Origin: Spirometra erinaceieuropaei
Lineage: Eukaryota; Platyhelminthes; Cestoda; Diphyllobothriidea; Diphyllobothriidae
DNA length: 64,000 nucleotides
Assembly: GCA_902702965.1 (NCBI GenBank)
Contig: CACRXP010000866.1
Coordinates: 100,730 to 164,729 of the forward strand
Direction: 5' to 3'
Positions within the stretch are counted from its first letter, which is position 1. Every line of letters starts with the position of its first letter. The translations under genes were made by a program, and so were the position numbers. The notes beneath the pieces were generated by a model. That model ran no database searches. It worked only from the letters and a program-made list of their open reading frames with translations, and was not told where the DNA came from. Positions 34,243 through 44,599 of this stretch are shown in pieces.

Positions 34243-34392
34243 TGCGGCAGGTTGGGTGGGTAACTTGACTCCGATGTGATTAAACTCACGGCTCCCGGTC
34301 GGGTTTTCATAACTCAGGTGGTCAGAGTGTCGCCTGTACACAAGCCTTGCACTGGCTGTCGTGAACTCGAACCCCACGGAGGTGGCAGAAGG
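34243..34392 (+). repeat. tRNA-like SINE arm (same family as the 17354-17868 palindrome)
   Basis: GGTTGGGTGGGTAACTTGAC leads into a degraded unit: CATAACTCAGGTGGTCAGAG (box A), CGCCTGTACACAAGCCT, and TCGAACCCCACGGAGG (box B). Confidence 0.7.
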
Positions 34393-35265
34393 AACCTTTT
34401 AATGGCGGTTCATGCTCGTGATCTCACGATGCCGCCATCCGACTCTGCGATAATGCCATAGGATGGTCGATCTGTCGGAGTCCCTGAAGGGAGGACAGCT
34501 CTCCCCAGTCACATCTGTCACCTGAACCCCCGATGCCGTGGTGGGTTTTAATCCAGGACAGGCTAGCAGAGCAAATAAAGTGGACAGAGGGGCAGGCGGT
34601 AGTGGCAGCGACGTAGAAACAGATGGTCGCTGACTCACCAGGACTGCCGTTTGTGGTGGCGTGCAGCGCTGAGCACAGAGGGCTGCCGCCGTCGCGTACA
34701 CACAACCGGGGAGGGACAGGCGCGTGTGCGGGCAGGTGTGTGTGTGTGTGTGCATGCGTGTCGTGTGTGGCAAGTGATGACATGTCTCTCGTCGTCGCTC
34801 ACTCTGACCAAACAGAGCCTGGCCACTCCTCAGCATGCACATGTCAAGGTTCACGGCGTGGCATAACAAATAAAAATTGAAGCTGAGACAAACAACACGC
34901 GGCGGGATGGCAAAAAAGATGTCTGTGGTCAATACGCAGCTATGGCCCGTCTCCAGTAGGCTGGCAGTGAGAAGTGCCAACAGGAAAAGGCCGAATAAAA
35001 CGAGCGCCAGAACTGTCTGCGCCGACTGCAGGTGACAGCCTCTGAGTCGCCTCTAGTGTGGGTGTACAATTGGATTGCGGACGCTGAGTTCCAGGGGGTG
35101 GGCTGCGGAAGAGACTGTTTCGGCTGTTGGTAACAAACTTCGCCTATATGTATCATGGATGGCGATCACCCTTTGGAGACAACAGCATGAAACATCGTTC
35201 TTTCCAGTCATAGCATGTGGACTGCCTCGTTTGAGAAGCATGCGGACTTAATGGTATTTTCGACC

Positions 35266-36081
35266 GGTCTGAATAATCGGTAACAATCGGGAGATGGCAC
35301 CCAAAAAAATCCGTTACCTAGAAATAATACCTTTAACAGTGGACTCAGACGCCTTCAGGCTATATCAGCGGTTGCAGGCTTACTTTCATGCACTACTTGG
35401 ACTTGCCGCGACGGCCCAACATGGACTGACCGAACGAACATCGCAGGAGGTTACATGGACGATGGCCGCTGTTACCCAGCCTTCCCCATTGTTACACACG
35501 TACATCTGAATATACGGCATACATTCGTATTATGGCAGTTTATTACAAAACAAAATCACTTTTAAATAGGATAAGTCTGCACAACACGGGACAGGAACAG
35601 TTCCAAGGCATCTGTCAAAGACATGGCATTGAGGCCAAACCAAAGACGATACTGTACTTCGTCTATGTGAGCCCACACAGCTCGCCCACATACAGGGCCT
35701 CCCTCGCGGAGTTTCCTTTTTAGTCTACTCCAGTATGCCTCAATGGCATTGGTGTGCCGTCCGGTGGTAGGGTCCTTGAAGTTCTTTGAGTGGTTAACAG
35801 AGAAATGTAGATAACCTTCTGAGGGAAGACGATTATACGCCTTTCAATCGTCTGTTACCACTATACTGCCTTTGGCGACCCACTTTCTAATAACGGAACG
35901 GAGAGTGGGCCAACTTTGATCATTCACCTGTTCAAATAAGGCTTTCCGTCGGCTAGTATCGTACATTCCGACCAACCACCACCCATAAAACCCCTATTAC
36001 CACCTGTCCCGTAAGACGGGCTGCTTTGGTTAGGCGGATTTTTTTGGGTGCTATCTTCCGATTGTTACCGAATAATCCACC
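35266..36081 (-). mobile_element. Merlin-type DNA transposon with DDE transposase remnant
   Basis: The ends are inverted: AATAATCGGTAACAATCGGG plus GGCACCCAAAAAAATCCG (from 35271) against the complement of CGGATTTTTTTGGGTGCTAT and CCGATTGTTACCG (36034-36070). On the minus strand about 140 codons match Merlin (IS1016/IS1595-like) transposases: VGMYDTSRRKALFEQV, IRKWVAKGSIVVTDD, a TGA where Trp is expected, AYNRLPSEGYLHFSVNHS, FKDPTTGRHTNAIEAYWSRL. The second Asp (TDD) and the HTNAIE acidic residue are present. The N-terminal half and first Asp are missing and there is probably a frameshift near 35962. Inactive. Confidence 0.85.
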
Positions 36082-36084
36082 ACA

Positions 36085-36232
36085 CCCAGACTCGGAGGCT
36101 TTGGTATGATGCGAAGCAATGACAGCAGGAACAAGGCCTGCGTACAGCCAAAGGTCTAACCACCTGAGCTACGAGACCCCACCTGAGTGTCACATTTCGC
36201 CCAAGTTACCCGCCAGGTCTACTACAACGCAT
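36085..36232 (-). repeat. tRNA-like SINE arm, inverted to 34243-34392
   Basis: On minus: GGCGGGTAACTTGGGCGAAA, GTCTCGTAGCTCAGGTGGTTAG, TTTGGCTGTACGCAGGCCT. Box B is poorly preserved. It directly abuts the right end of the Merlin element. Confidence 0.7.
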
Positions 36233-36554
36233 TGATTTCACCAATTCTGATACAGCCAACTGACTGTCTGAACAGAATTCCCTAAGAACTCAGCATAAAA
36301 TCCACCAGAAAACTAATAGGCTCGGGCTGAGTTTCCTTCAGTCACGTATAAGGGGGTAAGCATACGTCATCACACGGAAGGTTGCGACAGACTTTCATAG
36401 CATTCGCCTTCAATGAAATCAGTTCTTGTCGGTCATTGCCTGGTTTCATGAAAGTAGGATATGTGCGTAGGGCCTGCCAGTCGATGACTGACTGGTTGCC
36501 CGGCCTTTGACAGGTGATGGCCCAGGCCAAATGCGGGGCGGCGTCTCAACACCT

Positions 36555-37045
36555 TTTGGGCCTTAAGGATTGTGTGAGTCTGTTGTGCCATGACCCTTGC
36601 AGCCTGGTGTATGCTGGCAGTTCTCTGGCATCTGGTTCCCTGCCGATAGATGCGCTTGCGCTCCCACTGGATATACAGACCGTGTGCATGGTTTCCCAGT
36701 GACTTGTGTCATCCTCTCCTCTTTCTGACCCATTTTCGTTGTTAGTTAAAATCCTGATCAGGTGTTTGTTGTGGACAAGGGGGTGTGGTGACACGCCTAG
36801 GTGCGAGTTCGGCCGCTACAGTCACCTGTGTCCTCTTCGCCCTCCAGTCTTCTTGAATATGTCTTGACATCGGACCAAGTTGGGGGATGAGAGGGTGCGA
36901 TAGGCGCTGTGCAAGTCTACCCTCACTATAAACTAATTCACGCGCAACTCACCGTGCCTGCTCTCACCTTGCTGTGGAGCACACGTTGGACATCGTCGAC
37001 AACAACGGTCGAACTGCTCATGCAAGCAGTACTTAGTTCGGTTGA
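36555..37045 (-). repeat. GC-rich dispersed repeat (family A), copy 3, inverted
   Basis: On minus it contains AGTGGGAGCGCAAGCGCATC, ATCAGGATTTTAACTAACAA, and GACGATGTCCAACGTGTGCT in the same order (reversed on plus) as the other copies. Frames over it are repeat-derived. Confidence 0.7.
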
Positions 37046-37049
37046 TGAC

Positions 37050-38320
37050 ACAATGCGACCAGTGCACCGTCCCCCCACTGTGGAATTCTTGTAAACAAAA
37101 ATTTTAGCTAAAGAAGGAAGCATTGACGTCCAATATCCTGTGAACCAGAGTCTGGGATCTGGCTTCCGATCAAAAAGCGAACATCCGAACAGAAGTGAGG
37201 AAGTATACGCAATGTCTGAACGCCGGTACGCCAAACAGGGAACGTTCCTACATCCCAGCAACCGAGACCAGGGTTCAGTCTTGGGGTTGGTAGTTTGGCA
37301 GTGGAGTGCCTGCCTAGGAGGCAACGAGGAGTTTCTTTTGGCGAGAACACGTTATCAATTGTGTCAGTCAGTTTAACTGTTCACGGATGTCTCCCGCGTT
37401 ATAAGGTAACCGAAAGGTAATGTCAGGTATCGATGCATCTCAGGGGTTGTTTGGGGTGCTAGACCGTCATCGATTGTGACTAGGTGGCGCTGGAAATCAG
37501 ATGGACGATAGTGGAAGACAAAATACATTTTCTTAGTCCTAGTCCGAGACCGCCATTAACATATTTGAGGCATAGCGGTATGAGCGATGAGGGCAAATAT
37601 ACTAGACAGTGCTTCGGAGGACTTTGCTCTTCTGGCTCACGTCAGATGTCTGTCACGTTACATGCAATACAGGCAGATCTTTAATCTCTCAGGATTCTGC
37701 AAAGGAAACAACTAGGGCCGTCCAACCAGCCGTAGGACGAAGTACGCACGAAAGGCATGAAGCACTCACCGGAATCTCTTGGTGTGTTTTCATGTGGAAA
37801 GACTACTCAGAGACAAATAACACGATCCAAGGTCGTATAAGACACCGTTACATAGTAGTCTTTAACTGAAAGTTACATCCTACGTTTGAATCGATGTCAC
37901 TCGCGAAGAAATCAGTACCTAAGTAGTTCATGTCCTTCAGTCAAGTACCTTTAGAAGTCCAGCATAGTAAGCACCCATTAAGAAATTACATCTTTTTGTA
38001 AGTCAGAATTGAGAACTGCAAAATACTCTAGTATCAAAACCTAGTTATTTACGCATACTATAAAGTATGGTCGGCGTTTTAAATCCGTCAAACAGCATGC
38101 TTACGTTATTCGAAAAGGATCCACTATTTTCGTTTCGGTTTTCACAAGGGGAAATCCTGAATAAAAATATGAATGGCGACATGGGAGGTAATGGACCTGC
38201 ACTGATAACAGGTCAGCGTTGCCTTACATTTAGAAAACTCCACTGATCGAAGAAGCGCAAGGATTAAAATCAGAGTGTTGTTGCCGTACCCTCTGACAAA
38301 GACGGTGAAAAGATAAACGT
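37050..38320. other. No gene recognised
   Basis: It lies in the inferred first intron of the Ig gene. Frames at 37108-37376 overlap on both strands. No recognisable domain or element is seen. Confidence 0.5.
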
Positions 38321-38321
38321 A

Positions 38322-39310
38322 CAGTAGATGTGCTAACTCATGAAATGCTAACCGAAGTTGTGAAATGCGTTTTCGCCTCGAAAAGATTACTTAAGTGGGA
38401 TTGCAATAATAATCCTCGTGCAGAATAATCCCATGATAATTCAGTTACTACAGGATTCCGGCTTTTGAATGAACTTTCCAGCCGCCTGTTAAAACTACAC
38501 TCTGTAAAAATGACTGCTTATGTAGTATGAATTCTTTTCATTGATTCTCGCTGTCCTTATAGTTTCAACTATGTTTCGTAGGAAAAATGCCTAAAAAAAT
38601 TCATTCGTTCACTCATTTGGTAGAAAATTGCGTCTTCTTTAAATAATATGCATGAAGAAACGGTATAATTAGGCTATAAAAATTGTCTAATTCCCAAATA
38701 ATTTGGAACCCGATCTGCCGTTACAGTGACATTCGGGATTCCGACACTACAAGCTGTATATTTTACGTGTACGGAAAATCATACATTTCTATACGGTGTT
38801 ACGAGGAGATTATATGTGGTTCATCAAATTTACCAGTAGATTTGAACAATATTGTAAAGTGTACAAGCAAAATTAGTAAATGCAGAGACATGATGTTTTA
38901 CGAACGAGCATTCCACGGTTTTAAAAAATCTCGTAATTAGAAACTTTTTTAAAACCGAATTCTGCCTTTCCTTCTAGTATAAAACATGAAGAACGCATTA
39001 CTTCCTATCAAATGAATGGAAAAACGAGTATTTTTATGTATGCTTCCATGAAGTATATTTTAATTTATAAGGGCGTCGAAAGTGAGAGAACTTTACGCTA
39101 CTTAAGTAATTATTTCTTTTTTTACAGAGAACAGTTTCTGAAGGCGGTCGGGAGGAAGTTTGTTCAAAAGCCGACATCCCAAAGTAACTGAAATATCATG
39201 GGAGTATGCTGCACCGTGATCAATATTGTAACCCTGGTTAAGTGATCTTTTCGAGTCGAAAACGCAATTCAGAATTGAGGTTAACATTTCATGAGTTAGC
39301 TCATCTGCTG
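38322..39310. mobile_element. Foldback element, copy 5 (TA-flanked)
   Basis: Left end CAGTAGATGTGCTAACTCATG after TA; right end CATGAGTTAGCTCATCTGCTG before TA. The ends match each other (GATGTGCTAACTCATGAAATG) better than they match copy 2, so it belongs to a distinct subfamily. 989 bases, arms inverted around about 38820. Confidence 0.83.
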
Positions 39311-39324
39311 TAATCTACCACACT

Positions 39325-39450
39325 CCATGCACTGATTGCGTGTGTTGTGGCCATACAGGCCGACGTCTGGCCACTCGTACTAATGAATACAGACTAGCTG
39401 TCTGTCGGTGTGACCCCCAATTCGTTCAGACTTGGTAAGCAAGTGCAGAC
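39325..39450 (+). mobile_element. Penelope-like endonuclease fragment
   Basis: One frame reads CCGHTGRRLATRTNEYRLAV followed by CRCDPQFVQTW, matching the early GIY-YIG nuclease region (T-G-R-x-L-x-x-R) of Penelope-like elements. The usual final H of the EHR motif is Y. It is short and isolated, and directly abuts the right end of foldback copy 5. Confidence 0.55.
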
Positions 39451-40004
39451 AAAGAAAAGTACCTAGTAATCGTCAGCAGTGATCGCGTACGGTTCAACAA
39501 AGTAGCATGCGCGATATACAGGGTCAAAACGTTCATGCAATGGACGTATGGCAATATTCCACCTTTGTCTACAGTAAAACAATGTCAACCCACTGCAAGG
39601 GAAGGCGGCAAGCAGATTTCAAGAGTGGTGTCATGGTAAAAAAACGATAAATCATAAGGAATGAGCTATAACTAAAGACTCCCGTCCACAAGCTATGGTT
39701 GCAATACCCACCTATCGGCTTTTGGGTGCTGCAGTCCGTCCAGGTGATTCCGAAATACAGATGCCTTGCCAAAATCAATCACAGAGGCAAATAAGAACGC
39801 CTAACAAGTTGTACTCTAAATATCCATACCAGATGGCAGTCATCAAGTTTGCTCGTTCTGAATGAAACAAAACCACAATAGAGAGAGTTTAGATGTCTGT
39901 CCCCTTCCCACCCCGCCTCTACGACGCAACATGGAGTTAGTGCGGTTTATATACATCAGGCATCTGCTTTTCGGGCCGGGCCTACGTCGCCTAGCTCACA
40001 GTGG

Positions 40005-40240
40005 CCTTACAGCGTGGTGACGGTGGCTGTCTCTGCCAGTATACAGGCCAGACAGGACTAGGACTCGGCACAGAGAGGCTGTGTACGAGGAGGTGACCCA
40101 CTGCATCAAGTCGCCACTCACATGCTGGAGGAAGGTCACGAGTCCGACTATGCGAGCATGTAGATATTGGCGAGAGCCGGTGGTAAGACAAGGTAGGAAG
40201 TGCTGGACGGCTGACACCACATCCAATATTATTAGTCGAC
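40005..40240 (+). mobile_element. Penelope-like endonuclease fragment, frameshifted
   Basis: GDGGCLCQYTGQTGLGLGTE matches the GIY-YIG start (C-x-YTGQTG). After a frameshift VATHMLEEGHESDYASM and LARAGGKTR continue the family pattern. Several stops are present. It is a second, separate remnant from 39325-39450. Confidence 0.55.
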
Positions 40241-40724
40241 TCTCAGATCCATGGGCATCTTTAGAGGAGGTTGCTAACCCATATATGTATATATTGTCCA
40301 TAAAGTACGTGTACATTTCCTGCCAAAAAATTCGCAAAGGCCTAGCTCAAAAAGGTGACAAGACATGGATTGGTCAGTGGGATTTGCTTTCATTGAGGAC
40401 ATAAACAGGCTAAAAGCAATTCGCATTTCGAAGAATCAGAAAAACTTGTGATTGTTGGCAGCACTATTCAGCAACAGGAATGCCGCTATTCCGAAGGCAC
40501 TATTGTCTTATTTTGGATACATTTGGAGGGGAATTGGCCCTCCTGGCCATGTTAGGACTGCGCTTCTGCCAGGTCGTGCTAATGAACTGCCCAAGGGCGC
40601 ACTACCTTTATTCGGAGACAGCATTCTATGAAAGGAATCCTCAGTCGCACCGTTGGCACCGCCTTGTTGGAAGTTCCGAAAAGTTTAACCTCAAATCGTC
40701 ATAACTGGACGCCTTATGGTAGAG

Positions 40725-41195
40725 GGGAGCTCACCGATCGTTGTTACGTAACTCGCTCGTCCCGTTGTGCCTTACGGGCTCTCTCTCTCGAGGTCAACCA
40801 GTAGCCGCACAGCGGCGCATGATATAGGCAGAAAGCAATTACCGACAAAGACAAGGGAGACTGGAATGGTCATTTCTGGCTTATTAGCCGTCGTCAGTCA
40901 GTCATACCCGACCACGAAATGTGAAACATCTGGGGCTCGATCCCGCAACCTGTCAGTTAGAAGTCCAACGCCTCTAACCACTGAGCCATTGTACATTCCC
41001 GATCGCAACCAACAGGACGACGAGCCCGTGGCTCAGTGGTTAGATGCGTTGGACTTCTAACTAACAGGGCGCGGGATCGAGCCCCAGGATTTCCACAATT
41101 CAGGATTGGGTACGACTGGCTGACGACGGCAACTAAGACAGAAATGGCCATTCCAGTCTCCCTTGTCTTTGTCGGTAATGCTATTCTCAACGTTC
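40725..41195. repeat. Head-to-head pair of tRNA(Arg)-like SINE copies
   Basis: The minus copy (about 40725-41005) and plus copy (about 41022-41190) face each other across CGATCGCAACCAACAGGACG. Both have box A GGCTCAGTGGTTAGA, TTGGACTTCTAACT, box B CGGGATCGAGCCCCAG and the shared body ending TTTGTCGGTAAT. The minus copy also keeps the 3' part GTGCCTTACGGGCTCTCTCT. The plus copy stops at TGCTATTCTCAACG. Confidence 0.8.
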
Positions 41196-41850
41196 TATTC
41201 GGCGTCTCTTTTTGTTCTTAAGTAGTACTGAACCAAACGCCAATAATTTAACATATTACACTGCCACGTGCAAGGCCGTATTTGCATGGTCTTTTATATG
41301 TATCTGGTTAATGCGTGTGGTTGGAAAGGTTGTCAACTAGAGGGCTACATTGGTTTTCGGGACTGAGCCGGGTTGCAACGGCTCCTTTGTAATGCGGTCT
41401 TATCGACATTCCAGTCGATGTGATGCGGTATGGATGAAGCCTGATTCGGTTGGAAATGAAAGTAAGTGCCTCCTCCCTGTATTACAGGTGGCCTTCCGTT
41501 AAATTCCAGAGAGGGTACCTACTGCCCTATTCTAATGTCAGTCCTGGTCCCAACCTTCTACCCCCCCAGCATAACCTGAACCCTAGCTTCAACCTTCTTA
41601 AGCCAAAAGATCCTCGAATCTAGCGTAGAGCCACCTGTGTCGCTTGAGCGGGCAACGCGTTTCTTCCTCGTCGCCTTCTTCAGTCACAACAATGGACAGT
41701 TCACCATAAACGTTTCCACAAGTTCTTTCGTTGACTTAACAAAACTGAGACGATGGAGGCATTCAAAAGTGCAATCGAAGACCGCTTCGAGACAGCCCAA
41801 GGTGATAAAGTGGAATGCGGGTTGGCTAAAACTGTATTTCCGGAAGTATA

Positions 41851-42712
41851 CAGTGGATGTGGAGTATGTCACGAAATGCCAACGGAAATTCTGAAATGCA
41901 TCTTCAAGTAAAAGAGATTACATAAGTAAGCTCATAAGACTAACTATCGCACGGCATAATTACAACATATTTCAGTCAAGTCAGCACTCTGGCTTTCGAA
42001 CGAGCCTATTTCCGGTCGCTTGCGAAAACAGCTCTCTGCAAAAAAGTGGTTACTTTTATAGAGCAAATCCCTCCTATTGATTTTCAATGCCTTTATAAAT
42101 TTGAATATATTTCTTTTTCTGGTAGCAAATCAGTTCTGCTTCGAATGTCATACCTAAAAATGGTATCTTTCTACTCAATTCCTGAATAATTTTGAACTCG
42201 ACCTGTCGCTGCACTTGCATTCGGAGTTCCCGAACTACAAGCTGTATATCTGTCCTGTAAGGAAAATTGCAAATTTATATATGATATCAAGAAGAGATCT
42301 TATAGGGATTACAAAATTGTTGGTGGATGTGGACCATGTTGTATACTTTACAAGTAGCATTAGTAAATAGACGGACAAGATGCCTATTGGGGTAGACATT
42401 CAAGGTCTTAAAAAATCTCACCGTTAAAACGTTTTTAAAACGAAAAATGTCCTTTCTCAAGTGTACAATTTGAACAAGACGTACTCTGCCACCAGCTGAG
42501 CAGAGGAATTTTTGTGCATGTTTTCTATCAAATATATTTAAATTTATAAAGGCATCAAAAATCAATAGGAAGAATTCACACCATACTAGTAATCATTTTT
42601 TTCAGAGCGTAGTTTTAGCAAGCGACCGGAAAGGGGCTCGTTCAAAAGCCGGCGTCCTGAAATTTCTGAAGTATTTTGTGGTTGCGCTGCATGACAGCTA
42701 GTTCCATGAGAC
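41851..42712. mobile_element. Foldback element, copy 6
   Basis: It starts TA then CAGTGGATGTGGAGTATGTC and has inverted inner arms (CGAACGAGCCTATTTCCGGTCG near 41998 against CGACCGGAAAGGGGCTCG near 42620). The last 100 bases of the right arm are missing; copy 7 begins where they should be. Confidence 0.72.
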
Positions 42713-42714
42713 TA

Positions 42715-43343
42715 CAGTAGATGTGCTTACTCGTGGAACACTAACCCAAATTCTGAAATGCGTTTTCAGTTCGAAAAGACTACTTAAGTAGGGTGGTCAT
42801 ATAAATTATTTTATGGCATGATGTCAAGATACCGCAGTCGCGTTAGGATGCTGGCTTTCGAACAGAATTTTTTCCAGCCGCCTTCAAATGCTACGATCTG
42901 TAAAAATTACTACTCAGATAGTACGAATTCTTCTCATCGATTTTCGACACCCTTATAACTTCGAATATAGATCATAGAAAGCACGCATTAAAATATTCAT
43001 TCTTTTACTCATTTGGTAGAAAGTTATGTCTTCTCTAAATATCATACTTGAAGGAAGGGTACAATTCGGTTTTAACTTTTCCAATCCCCGAATAATTCTG
43101 AACTCGACCTGCCGTTACAAGGCTCACAAACTATAAACTGTATATTTTCCATGTACGGGAAATCATGCATCTTTATACACTACTAAGAGGAGAGCATACA
43201 GGGTTCATAAAATTTGGCAGTGGATTTGAGCCATATTGTAAACTTAACAAGCAACATTAGTGAATGCAGAGACGCGATGTTTTATGAACGGGCATTTAAG
43301 GGTCTTAAAAATCGCATGATTAGAAACTTTTTTAAAAACCGAA
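42715..43343. mobile_element. Foldback element, copy 7, truncated
   Basis: It starts TA then CAGTAGATGTGCTTACTCGTG, runs through the left arm and centre (GGGTTCATAAAATTTGGCAG) and stops after TTTTAAAAACCGAA. It is followed by unrelated sequence leading to family A. Confidence 0.72.
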
Positions 43344-43734
43344 GCGTAAGTCTACTATCACTTTAAACCAAGCCAGGCACAAGTCACTGTCCCTCCCCCC
43401 CCACCCTGCCCCGAAGCCCACGGTAGACATCGCTGGTTACGACGAAAGGAGAGCGAGATCCGACGATGGAGTACGCACTGCAGTTTTATCGAAGATTTGC
43501 ACGGAAGCACACATAGACGGCGATAATGTGCGTGAGCAGTCAAAGCCGTCCCATGCGATGGCAGGTCCACGAGCTTGGTAAATAAGTTGGGAACCATACG
43601 TTAGATGCTTAGGGAACTTGCGTCCTCATTGGCACAAACGATAATGTCATAATTAACAAGGGCTGCTCCATCTAGTGTCCTGCAATTTAAGTCCTCGCAC
43701 AGTTTCCTTTCATGCATACAAGCCAGTCGACAAA

Positions 43735-44180
43735 GGGCACATGCAATAATGGCCGTCGTACCTGAAGATGTTCGCCGTGTGCTCCACAACAAGGTGGAGC
43801 AGGAATGGTGATTTGTGCGTGAATTAGTTTATGGTGAGAGTAGACCTGCAGAGCGTCTATCGCACTCTCTCCTACCCCAACTTGGTCCGATGTCAAGAAA
43901 TTTTCAAGAAGACCGGTGACGGGAGAGGGCACAGATTGGCGGCACGGCCGCATCCACACTTAGGTGTACCATTTCACATCCCCTGGTCCAAAACAAACAC
44001 ATGAATAGGATTTTAACCAACAACAGCACGACAACGAGTCAGAAAGTTGAGGATAACTGGGCAGCCATGCTCACGGCCTGTATATCCAGCGGGAGTGCAA
44101 GCGCATCTACCGGCAAAGAACCAGGTGCTAGCGCACACCAGACTGTGAGGGCCATGATTTGCTTATCATGCCATAGAAGG
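43735..44180 (+). repeat. GC-rich dispersed repeat (family A), copy 4
   Basis: Blocks GTGTGCTCCACAACAAGGTG, GTGAATTAGTTTATGGTGAG, CAGCGGGAGTGCAAGCGCATC and GTGAGGGCCATGATTTGCT appear in family order. It ends about 70 bases from the Ig exon, so read-through of that exon's frame runs into repeat sequence. Confidence 0.7.
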
Positions 44181-44250
44181 TGCTCACATATCTTGAAACC
44201 GGCAAAAGAATGGCAAGAGAATAGGCGCAATAAAAAAACTCCACACGAAC

Positions 44251-44574
44251 CATAAACGTCGAGATCAAGCCATGACGGATGTCCTCCGAAGGCACAGAGC
44301 CATCGACCACGATCTTGCCATGACACAGACTTAATCTTGAGGGTGTAGGTCTGACGTTCAGATCCATTTTCCGGTTCACAAACGAGTTCATAGAGGTTCT
44401 TCTTGTAGGCTTCACATTTTTCGGAGATTATGTCGGCCCCACGTTTGAAAATAATGGAGAAATTCCTTGAGGCCATGGGAATCAGGATCACACACTTGAG
44501 GGTCGCCGGCTGGCCAAGGTAGACTGTCCTCTTCTCTGGTGATTGCATGATTTGGACGACCGACTGAGACAACA
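44251..44574 (-). CDS. V-type immunoglobulin domain exon of a membrane protein
   Basis: On the minus strand acceptor CTCTCCTAAG precedes TG TTG TCT CAG and the exon ends TAT G|GTTCGT. Intron phases are 1 and 1, the classic arrangement for a single Ig domain exon. The 107 codons give SPEKRTVYLGQPATLKCVIL (A' and B strands with the first Cys), a C strand without the usual Trp (FSIIFKRG), then TYTLKIKSVSWQDRGRWLCAF (E and F strands, D-x-G-x-W-x-C) and a G strand LDLDVYG. Two extra Cys (EKCEAY and LVCEPE) could form a second disulfide. Such domains mediate cell-surface binding in kirre/nephrin-like and related proteins; the exact orthologue is not known to me. The next exon in order is 30048-29738. 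Upstream exons (signal peptide) were not found in the window. Confidence 0.8.
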
Positions 44575-44599
44575 CTTAGGAGAGAAAAAGTAATGGGGG

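Noticed and set aside
44039..44250. C-terminal extension of the Ig open frame (178 codons in all)
   Set aside because: A phase-1 donor at 44250 ends the exon after the Ig G strand, and the extension runs into a dispersed repeat.
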